DNA from: Chlamydiales bacterium | GTDB lineage: Bacteria > Chlamydiota > Chlamydiia > Chlamydiales > JAACFD01 | Direction of reading: 5' to 3' | Length of the DNA stretch: 5,239 nt | Assembly: GCA_009937555.1 (NCBI GenBank) | Contig: JAACFD010000151.1 | Location: 1 to 5,239 of the forward strand | Shown here: one piece after another, positions 1 to 5,239 of the stretch | Numbering within the stretch: the stretch's first letter is position 1 | Layout: each line of letters starts with the position of its first letter | Program-made: the position numbers and the translations under genes | The notes under the pieces: model-generated | Databases searched by the model: none | Told to the model about the DNA's origin: nothing | What the model saw: the letters and a program-made list of their open reading frames with translations, nothing else

Positions 1-692
1 ATAAAGTACTCAATTTCCATTTGCTCAAACTCAACCAAGCGGAAGATAAAGTTTCCAGGAGTGATCTCATTTCTAAAAGCTTTACCAATTTGTGCTAAAC
101 CAAAGGGAGGTTTTACACGAGTACTATCTAAAACATTTTTATAGTCTAAAAAGATTGCTTGCGCTGTTTCAGGACGTAAATAGATCGTCTCATTTGACTC
201 TGAAGTCTTAGATACCTGGGTGGTAAACATAAGGTTAAATGCGCGAGCTGAAGTGAAATTCTTTGCTTTACAGCTAGGGCAGCTAAGCTCATTTTCACTA
301 ATAATTTTATTCAACTCTTCTAGAGGGACGCCTTCAACTTCCATTTTAAGCTGATCCTCTATTAAGTGGTCCACTCGGAAACGAGCGCGACACTCTTTAC
401 AGTCAATCAAGGCGTCACTAAAACTATCTACGTGGCCAGAAGCTTCCCAAGCCTTAGGATGTAAGAAAATAGGGCCGTCAATACCCAGAATATCCTGACG
501 GTCTCTAACAAAGCGTTTCCACCATAAATCTTTAATTGTCTTTTTTAATTCAACACCATAAGGTCCATAGCTATAGGTGTTCGCAAAGCCTCCATAGACT
601 TCAGAACCAGGATAAATAAAGCCTCTTCTTTTACAAAGGGCTACAATAGGTTTAAGGGAATCTAGTTTGTTTGTCGTATTTTTATCAGTCAT
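1..692 (-). CDS. glyS: Glycyl-tRNA synthetase, alpha2 (single-chain) type, N-terminal half; C-terminus beyond left edge
   Basis: Class II aminoacyl-tRNA synthetase that charges tRNA-Gly with glycine in the cytoplasm. Reading from the ATG at 692 gives 230 codons without a stop before the edge. Visible marks are LCKRRGFIYPGSEVYGG (residues 19-35), YSYGPYGVELK (40-50), the SGHVDSFSD block (85-93), a CxxC pair at C98/C101 and another at C138/C141 that look like a zinc-binding insertion, RPETAQ (173-178), and the class II motif 2 core FRNE (206-209) followed by ITPGNFIFRLVEFEQMEIE. These are typical of the dimeric single-chain enzyme, not the separate or fused GlyQ/GlyS tetrameric type. About half of a roughly 450-residue family protein is present; motif 3 and the anticodon-binding domain lie outside. 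The start is supported by AAAGGA at 702-707 (minus strand), 9 bases before the ATG. The start overlaps the end of the MATE gene by 8 bases, suggesting one transcript and possible translational coupling. Confidence 0.96.
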   Translation of the reverse strand, partial: MTDKNTTNKLDSLKPIVALCKRRGFIYPGSEVYGGFANTYSYGPYGVELKKTIKDLWWKRFVRDRQDILGIDGPIFLHPKAWEASGHVDSFSDALIDCKECRARFRVDHLIEDQLKMEVEGVPLEELNKIISENELSCPSCKAKNFTSARAFNLMFTTQVSKTSESNETIYLRPETAQAIFLDYKNVLDSTRVKPPFGLAQIGKAFRNEITPGNFIFRLVEFEQMEIEYF

Positions 693-2058
693 CTAGGATT
701 TTCCTTTGTTTCCATTTTCCTGTTTTAAACCTTAGATAGGGGACTAGTGCTGCAATAGAGGCAAAAAGTACCCAAATATACATGGAAGTGGTCACTGTGG
801 CCAAGTTCCAGTATGTCAGCATGGCTGTAGGTAAAAGTAAAAAGAACCACAAGCTAAGTATACCTACTGCTAATAAGAAGAAAGTATCACCAGCTGCAGT
901 TAGCATTCCGCTAAATAAACAGCGAATGTTTTCCAATAAACTATAGATGATGGCAATAATTAATCCAAATTTTATTAATGGAAAAATACCTTCATTTATA
1001 TCAGTATGAACGGTTTGAGCACCAGAGTGGTAGTGGTCTGCTACAAAAATAGAAACAATCTGATCCTGGAATAGATAGAAGATTAAAGAAGATAGAACTG
1101 TAAAAATAAAAATTAAAATTAAACCTGATCGAACTAAAGAGTTAACCTCTTCTGTTCGTTTAGCTCCAATTAGGTTTCCTGCAATAGCACTTGTTCCTTT
1201 TTGCAGGCCCATTCCATAAAATAGTAGCAACATCACTATAGACTGACACACTCCAGCTACCAATATATGGGTAGAACTCAAATACTCCATAATTTGGTAA
1301 AATACAGCCCATGCAGTCATTTCTAGAGTGACAAAACTTGCAGAAGGAGCCCCTACTTTTAAAATTTGGCGCATTAATTTAGGGCGGTAGCTAAAGTCGG
1401 TTGAGTCGTACTGCTCTCTACTTTCTTTTTTAAAGTAGTAATACAGAAGATAAAGACACTGAAGGCATAAGCCCAAAGAAGTTGCTATGGCAGCTCCTTT
1501 TACACCAAGAGAGGGGAAAGAGCCATAGCCAAAGATAAATAGGGGGTCTAAGATCACATTGGCTACGTTTCCTAAGACAAAAGCTTTTGTAACTCTAGAG
1601 GTTTCTCCTCTACCTACAAAAAAAGCAATCATAGCTCCTAAAACACCATGAAAAGGGGTAAAAAGCATTAAATATTTTAAATACTCAGCCTTATAAACTC
1701 CATTAGGAGTAGATAAATATAGATCGGTACCCCAAATGGCAGCAGGGATGAAAAAAATAGCGCTAAAAGCACACACCCTTAGCATTTGGTTACAGCAGGG
1801 ACCTATCATTTTAAAACGCTTAGCACCATTGTTTTGAGCTACATAGACTTCGGTGAGCTCCGCTAAAGTTTGAAAAGAGTAGCCAAAAGCCCAAAATAGT
1901 GTTCCAGCATTTACAGCTGCAGCAAGAGCTGAGGGAGAGTAGCGAGCAAGAAATACGCGGTCTATAAATACCATCATAAATGCGGATAGCCAAGAAAGCA
2001 TCATAGGGTAAGAAATTGCCCAAAGATGTCTGGTCTTATCCCCTGAAGGGGTTTCCAT
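685..2058 (-). CDS. MATE-family multidrug/toxin efflux transporter
   Basis: Inner-membrane cation-coupled antiporter of the MATE (NorM/DinF-like) superfamily; the substrate cannot be told from the sequence. The product is 457 residues, normal for the family's 12 transmembrane helices arranged as two six-helix halves. TM1 (about 12-36, MMLSWLSAFMMVFIDRVFLA) carries an acidic residue, D33, near its end. The hallmark MATE sequence N-V-A-N-V-I-L-D-P-L-F-I-F-G is at 164-177, followed by LGVKGAAIATSLG (184-196). The second half has the matching G-LQKGTSAIAGNLIGAK segment (284-300) and AAGDTFF (388-394). The C-terminus is short and basic (KWKQRK). The ATG at 2058 has GGAG at 2068-2071 (minus strand), 9 bases upstream. 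It is the first gene of a probable MATE-glyS operon and diverges from the thiamine-regulated symporter. Family assignment is firm; a role in drug export is only a family inference. Confidence 0.93.
   Translation of the reverse strand: METPSGDKTRHLWAISYPMMLSWLSAFMMVFIDRVFLARYSPSALAAAVNAGTLFWAFGYSFQTLAELTEVYVAQNNGAKRFKMIGPCCNQMLRVCAFSAIFFIPAAIWGTDLYLSTPNGVYKAEYLKYLMLFTPFHGVLGAMIAFFVGRGETSRVTKAFVLGNVANVILDPLFIFGYGSFPSLGVKGAAIATSLGLCLQCLYLLYYYFKKESREQYDSTDFSYRPKLMRQILKVGAPSASFVTLEMTAWAVFYQIMEYLSSTHILVAGVCQSIVMLLLFYGMGLQKGTSAIAGNLIGAKRTEEVNSLVRSGLILIFIFTVLSSLIFYLFQDQIVSIFVADHYHSGAQTVHTDINEGIFPLIKFGLIIAIIYSLLENIRCLFSGMLTAAGDTFFLLAVGILSLWFFLLLPTAMLTYWNLATVTTSMYIWVLFASIAALVPYLRFKTGKWKQRKILDD
702..707 (-). 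promoter_or_regulatory. Ribosome-binding site of glyS, inside the MATE gene
   Basis: On the minus strand AAAGGA lies 9 bases upstream of the glyS ATG (690-692). It sits within the last codons of the MATE gene, so ribosomes finishing the MATE frame (stop at 685-687) pass over this site and stop 3 bases beyond the glyS start codon. This fixes the glyS start and makes coupled translation plausible. Confidence 0.6.
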
Positions 2059-2092
2059 GGTGTGAGTCTCCGTAGTTTAAAAAAGGAAAATG

Positions 2093-2111
2093 ATAGATTA
2101 TTACTATCTAT
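2093..2111. repeat. Short inverted repeat in the MATE upstream region
   Basis: ATAGAT (2093-2098) and ATCTAT (2106-2111) are perfect inverted copies separated by 7 bases. The right arm overlaps the proposed -10 element of the MATE promoter. It could be a repressor operator or a hairpin at the 5' end of the MATE mRNA. In such AT-rich sequence a 6-base dyad may also be chance. Confidence 0.25.
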
Positions 2112-2136
2112 AGAGTAAGTATAAAAAAGCACGCAA
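2107..2136 (-). promoter_or_regulatory. Possible sigma70-type promoter for the MATE-glyS operon
   Basis: On the minus strand, TTGCGT (2131-2136) could be a -35 element and TATAGA (2107-2112) a -10 element, 18 bases apart. Both match the consensus only moderately. A competing -10, TATACT at 2118-2123, matches better but has no good -35. The region is the only non-coding space upstream of the MATE gene, so a promoter should lie here; the exact hexamers are uncertain. Confidence 0.35.
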
Positions 2137-2179
2137 GCAAAAGCTATAATAAAATTTAGAGGGGCTTAAAAAACTAAAG

Positions 2180-2208
2180 TTTACCTTATATCGCTAGCTT
2201 GCTATAGT
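2180..2208 (+). promoter_or_regulatory. Sigma70-type promoter of the riboswitch-symporter transcript
   Basis: TTTACC (2180-2185; 4 of 6 to TTGACA) and TATAGT (2203-2208; 5 of 6 to TATAAT) are separated by exactly 17 bases. Transcription would start near 2214-2216, about 10 bases before the P1 helix of the TPP aptamer at 2225. The leader would thus be almost entirely aptamer. This placement also argues against translation from the ATG at 2211, which would lie upstream of or at the transcript's 5' end. Prediction from sequence only. Confidence 0.6.
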
Positions 2209-2224
2209 GTATGCCACTTTTATT

Positions 2225-2314
2225 AACATTTAGGGGTGCCATTTATTGGCTGAGAGCTTTTTTAAAGCAACCCTTCGAACCTGAAAGAGATTATGCTCGC
2301 GGAGGGAAAATGTT
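2225..2314 (+). promoter_or_regulatory. TPP riboswitch (THI-box) whose P1 helix contains the downstream start codon
   Basis: This RNA aptamer binds thiamine pyrophosphate and represses thiamine genes. Conserved blocks in order: GGGGTGCC (2233-2240), CTGAGAG (2250-2256), ACCCTTCGAACCTGA (2270-2284), ATTATGC (2290-2296) and GCGGAGGGAA (2299-2308). From ACCTGA to the end the length matches the usual 30-nt pattern. Helices: P1 2225-2231 with 2308-2314 (7 perfect pairs); P2 2232-2237 with 2270-2275 (one G-U); a short P3 2238-2241 with 2247-2250; a P3a-like stem 2256-2260 with 2264-2268; P4 2280-2282 with 2303-2305; P5 2287-2289 with 2296-2298. P5 is GAG/CTC, a paired change from the common CUGG/CCAG. 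The Shine-Dalgarno GGAGG (2301-2305) and the AUG (2310-2312) are both inside the element. No terminator hairpin with a T-run lies between aptamer and gene, so control is probably translational. Identity is near certain; the mechanism is inferred. Confidence 0.96.
2301..2305 (+). promoter_or_regulatory. Shine-Dalgarno of the symporter, embedded in the TPP aptamer
   Basis: GGAGG lies 4 bases before the ATG at 2310, a slightly short but workable spacing. It overlaps the conserved GCGNAGGGAA 3' block of the THI-box, and its AGG (2303-2305) is the 3' strand of P4. It decides the start codon: nothing comparable precedes the ATG at 2211. Confidence 0.85.
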
Positions 2315-3770
2315 CACACAAAACCTTTCTAGTTTCGATTATTTTAGTATTTTTTTATACCTTTTAGCCTTAGCTTTTATTGCTCTAAAACTTAGAGCGG
2401 TAAAACAAAATAGTGCTATTGATTATTTTATTGCAGGTAGACGCCTGACTTTACCTATGTTTGTAGGGACTATGGTGGCTACTTGGTACGGCCAGTTAGC
2501 CGGTGTTTCAGAGCTGTCTTTTAATACAGGCATCTTTAGCTGGCTGGTACACGCCCTTTTTTGGTACGGTATTTATATCTTTTTTGCTTTTTTTATTGCT
2601 GGCAAGTTGCATAGCCAAAACTACTGGACCTTGCCTCAGTACATAGAGCGTCACTATGGCAAAAAAGCGGGCTATTTAGCTGCTTGGATAAACTTTTTAA
2701 AAATGGTTCCCATTCTTTATATCTTATCATTAGCCCTTTTAGTGCGCATTTTTTTCAAAGTAGATTTAGCTGAAGCCTGTGTGATAGCGGGCGTGTTGTC
2801 AGTGTTTTATTGCGTCTCAGGAGGCTATAGAGCGGTTGTCTATTCGGACTGCCTTCAAATGATTTTGATGTACTCGGCTGTTATTTTAGTGCCCATCTAT
2901 GCCTACAAACTTTATGGGGGCTTAGACTTTTTACAAACAGAGCTGCCTAAAAATCACTTGAAGTTAACAGGAGGCTTTAGTTTCTCTGAAACTCTAGTAT
3001 GGGCCATCATCCCCTTGACGACATTAGTAAACCCTACTTTTTTTCAGAGGTGTCATACAGCCAAATCTCCTGAAATTGCTAAAAAAGGAGTGCTAATTTG
3101 TCTGATTTTTTGGGGAATATTTGATATTTGCACTACGTTAATAGGTCTTTATGCGAGAGCAATTATTCCTTCAGTTGACCCTAAGGATGCTATAGTAACG
3201 CTAGGTTTGACCCTACTGCCTGAGGGCTTAAAAGGTCTCTTTCTAGTAGGACTTATGGCTACTGTGATGTCTACTATTGACTCACACTGCTTTGTTGCGG
3301 GGCAAATTTTTGCGCAGGATATCTATCCAAAACTCGCAAAGAAAATACCTTCAGAGAAAAAGATGATATGCTTAAGTAAGTGGGCCATGTGCGCAGTAGT
3401 ACTTATGGCTATTGTTATCAATGTCTACCTTAGCTTTAGCATTACGTTTTATCGCAAGTTAACAGGTTCTTTAGCGACTGTGTGCTTACTAATACCTCTT
3501 ATACTGGCTCTTTTTTCTAATAAAAAGCGCTTTGCTCATGTGGGGTACCACGCTATGCTATATGGAATATTAGGGTTTCTTTGGTTTTTTACCAGTAACT
3601 ACCTTAAACAAAGTGCGCTGCTCACAGGTACTTTTCTAGAGTTTTTACTTTATCCCAACCAGCTATTGCCTTTTCTATTTTCAGAAGGAATTTATTTAGG
3701 GCTATTTATGTCACTAACAGCTTTTACAATATCTTTTTTGAGAGGACAAAGGTTAAGGGAAGCGGCGTAG
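2310..3770 (+). CDS. Sodium:solute symporter (SSS family), predicted thiamine or thiamine-precursor importer
   Basis: Inner-membrane Na+-coupled importer of the SSS family (PanF/PutP relatives). From the ATG at 2310 it is 486 residues, normal for this family, and strongly hydrophobic with about 13 likely membrane spans. SSS marks are DYFIAGRRL (38-46), ATWYGQLAGVSELSF (57-71), the SGGYRAVVYSDCLQMILM signature (170-187), NPTFFQRCHTAKSPEIAKKG (241-260), and GLMATVMSTIDS (314-325), whose S321-T322 align with the serine/threonine pair of the Na2 sodium site. An in-frame ATG at 2211 would add 33 residues, but those codons are the TPP aptamer and lie at or before the predicted transcript start. Control by TPP predicts import of thiamine, HMP or a thiazole; SSS members named ThiV have been predicted for this role by similar riboswitch linkage. 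The 3' end overlaps the opposing HD-type gene by 18 bases. Family and regulation are firm; the exact substrate is inferred. Confidence 0.93.
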   Translation: MFTQNLSSFDYFSIFLYLLALAFIALKLRAVKQNSAIDYFIAGRRLTLPMFVGTMVATWYGQLAGVSELSFNTGIFSWLVHALFWYGIYIFFAFFIAGKLHSQNYWTLPQYIERHYGKKAGYLAAWINFLKMVPILYILSLALLVRIFFKVDLAEACVIAGVLSVFYCVSGGYRAVVYSDCLQMILMYSAVILVPIYAYKLYGGLDFLQTELPKNHLKLTGGFSFSETLVWAIIPLTTLVNPTFFQRCHTAKSPEIAKKGVLICLIFWGIFDICTTLIGLYARAIIPSVDPKDAIVTLGLTLLPEGLKGLFLVGLMATVMSTIDSHCFVAGQIFAQDIYPKLAKKIPSEKKMICLSKWAMCAVVLMAIVINVYLSFSITFYRKLTGSLATVCLLIPLILALFSNKKRFAHVGYHAMLYGILGFLWFFTSNYLKQSALLTGTFLEFLLYPNQLLPFLFSEGIYLGLFMSLTAFTISFLRGQRLREAA

Positions 3771-5239
3771 CTGGCTACAACTTGCTGTAAAATACTCAAA
3801 ATCTTTCTCTAGAAAGATATAGTTTGCAAGGGTGCGCTGTTTGAATACCTTTATTAGGTTTGAAGCAGCGCGCCATAAGCTATACTCAGCTTTCACATAC
3901 TCAGATTCAGATCGTAAGCGATTAGCTAACAAAGCTGAAGAGTCGTGAGTTTGGCTTTGTGCATCTCTTTCTTTTTCACGGTATTGTAAAAATTTTACCA
4001 CAGCTTTTTGGTAAGCTTCATCTTTAATAGCAGGAAAAGAAGCTGCAGGAGCTTCTTGGCAAAAGAGTTTAATAAAGTTTGTCTCTACCCTCTCTAAAAT
4101 AGTTAGTTTTTCTTCAACGAGTAAAGAGGGGTCATCTTTAACTATTTTGATAGCAGCTCTCAGTGGAAGGTAGAAGCGAAGATAAGCGCTAGCTATACGA
4201 GAGCGAGAGAAGTTAAGTTGTAACTTAAGCCAGTTTTGGTAGCACTGCATGTGGTCTAGATAAGCCTTCTGCTTAGCAGGAGGTAAAAGGGTAAAGCTAT
4301 CATACTTTTGGTGCATCTCCCATATAAAGTGAAATGCTTTTTGGTGTTCTTCAATAAAAAGCGAATCAATCTCCTGAGCTTCCCACTTATCTGGAGCGCT
4401 AATTAAAGAAGATATATCTGCTAGAGCGCTTAAAGCTTCAGGAACTTTCTTAAAGAGCTTACCTATAAGATCAGGCATACTTTTATAGTGGTGGATAAGT
4501 TTTTGATAGTGCTTGTCTAAAAAAGCATTTCTATCACTTTCCCAAAAGCTATCGCTTAGAGCTTGGAAGTCTTCGTCGGTGTTTAAAAAGTCTAAGTGTC
4601 CCTGATTATGTACAGAAAAAGGGACGAAAATTAGCTTGGGGACAGTGGAAAAAATACTGGCTTGCACTTGGTGGATAAAGTCACTGCTAAACCTAAAAGT
4701 AAATCCAGCATGCTTTTGTATCCACTGTTCAAGTAGCTGTAAATCTTGCATAAACTGATTGAAGCTAAGTACTTCAGATTCTGTCTTCAGGTTGTAACCA
4801 GCTTGTCTTTTTTTCTCCACATAGTAAAATCGAATGTCGTGATACATGCCCTTTACAAGTTCTATATCACTTAGAGAAACAGCTACAGAGTTAATTTTCC
4901 AGCTGATACCTTTTGCCAGAAAAGCAGCATCGCTTCCCACTTTAACCGAATGCATAAAGTTGTGGTAGGGAAGAAAGGGAGTATATAAAGAAAACAGGTC
5001 AAAAAACTTATCTAAAATAAGCTTTCTAAGTGCAATACCTACTTTAGCTTGTTTGGAGCTGCTGTTTTCTAGCTCATTAATAGCTATAGCCTCAGATTCT
5101 TTTGCAAGGCTAAGGCTAATCAACTCCAGGAAATCTTTGTGATGCTTTTTATTATCCAGTTTTTTACGAGATAAAAAGCTTTGAAGAGATTCAGATAGAG
5201 AGTTTAAAGAACTTGGGGGGGTATTGGATTGATAAAACT
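3753..5239 (-). CDS. HD-superfamily-like predicted metal-dependent phosphohydrolase, N-terminus beyond right edge
   Basis: The frame is open from the right edge to the TAA at 3753. A TTG at 5123 would give 456 residues, but GGAG abuts it with no spacing and the frame continues upstream through 38 further sense codons with no ATG, so the true start is probably outside. Numbering from that TTG: YHNFMHSV (53-60), MYHDIRF (93-99), GYNLKTESE (109-117) and ALADISSLI (233-241) resemble the H...HD...D metal site of HD hydrolases of the YHxxxH subgroup, with H58, H95, D96 and D236 as candidate ligands. The gap from HD to the last D is about 140 residues, longer than usual. Residues from about 250 to the end are helical, charged and unrecognised; no signal peptide or membrane span is visible in the part seen. 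Likely cytoplasmic. The substrate is unknown. The HD call is motif-based and moderate; that this is a real gene is very likely given its length. Confidence 0.8.
   Translation of the reverse strand, partial: FYQSNTPPSSLNSLSESLQSFLSRKKLDNKKHHKDFLELISLSLAKESEAIAINELENSSSKQAKVGIALRKLILDKFFDLFSLYTPFLPYHNFMHSVKVGSDAAFLAKGISWKINSVAVSLSDIELVKGMYHDIRFYYVEKKRQAGYNLKTESEVLSFNQFMQDLQLLEQWIQKHAGFTFRFSSDFIHQVQASIFSTVPKLIFVPFSVHNQGHLDFLNTDEDFQALSDSFWESDRNAFLDKHYQKLIHHYKSMPDLIGKLFKKVPEALSALADISSLISAPDKWEAQEIDSLFIEEHQKAFHFIWEMHQKYDSFTLLPPAKQKAYLDHMQCYQNWLKLQLNFSRSRIASAYLRFYLPLRAAIKIVKDDPSLLVEEKLTILERVETNFIKLFCQEAPAASFPAIKDEAYQKAVVKFLQYREKERDAQSQTHDSSALLANRLRSESEYVKAEYSLWRAASNLIKVFKQRTLANYIFLEKDFEYFTASCSQLRRFP

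Noticed and set aside
1820..2023. A 67-codon minus-strand reading frame inside the MATE gene
   Set aside because: It lies wholly within the MATE coding sequence in another frame and gives a cysteine/serine-rich peptide with no family features; the MATE frame is clearly the coding one.
2145..2150. Perfect TATAAT on the plus strand as the main symporter promoter
   Set aside because: No reasonable -35 is found 16-18 bases upstream (the stretch is mostly A), and it is not an extended -10. The TTTACC-17-TATAGT pair downstream is better, though a secondary start here cannot be excluded.
3801..3818. Perfect stem ATCTTTC / GAAAGAT with a TCTA loop, 30 bases after the symporter stop, as a terminator
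   Set aside because: The stem is AT-rich and not followed by a T-run on either strand, and it lies within the HD-type coding sequence; a palindrome this short is unremarkable here.
5121..5123. TTG as the start codon of the HD-type gene
   Set aside because: The frame stays open upstream to the window edge and the only GGAG directly abuts the TTG, leaving no ribosome-binding spacing.
1..5239. CRISPR array, insertion sequence, tRNA or rRNA gene, phage or toxin-antitoxin module
   Set aside because: No regularly spaced repeats, transposase motifs, terminal inverted repeats, cloverleaf with conserved arms, or small paired genes are visible on either strand.

Overview
This AT-rich bacterial window carries four genes and one clear riboswitch. 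From left to right: (1) the N-terminal half of an alpha2-type (single-chain) glycyl-tRNA synthetase on the minus strand, cut by the left edge; (2) a complete MATE-family efflux transporter on the minus strand, whose 3' end overlaps the glyS start by 8 bases; (3) a 251-base divergent intergenic region (2059-2309) holding promoters in both directions and a TPP (THI-box) riboswitch; (4) a plus-strand sodium:solute symporter (SSS family) that begins at the riboswitch's 3' edge; (5) a minus-strand gene with an HD-type metal-dependent phosphohydrolase signature, overlapping the symporter tail-to-tail by 18 bases and running open off the right edge.

The most informative element is the TPP aptamer at 2225-2314. 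All the conserved THI-box blocks are present. A perfect 7-bp P1 helix can form between 2225-2231 and 2308-2314, and its 3' strand contains the symporter start codon (2310-2312). The ribosome-binding site (2301-2305) lies in the P4/J4-1 part of the aptamer. Binding of TPP should therefore mask the Shine-Dalgarno and the AUG directly, with no separate expression platform. This identifies the symporter as a probable importer of thiamine or a thiamine precursor. It also shows that the long reading frame from 2211 is misleading: its first 33 codons are riboswitch, and the real protein starts at 2310.

The organism cannot be fixed from the sequence. Compact packing, overlapping genes, AT-rich codon use and dependence on an imported cofactor would suit a host-associated Gram-negative bacterium; Chlamydiota-like lineages are one guess at low confidence. 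The MATE gene and glyS look like an operon from one promoter. The symporter is a single-gene, thiamine-regulated unit. The HD-type gene is separate, and its promoter and true start lie outside the window.
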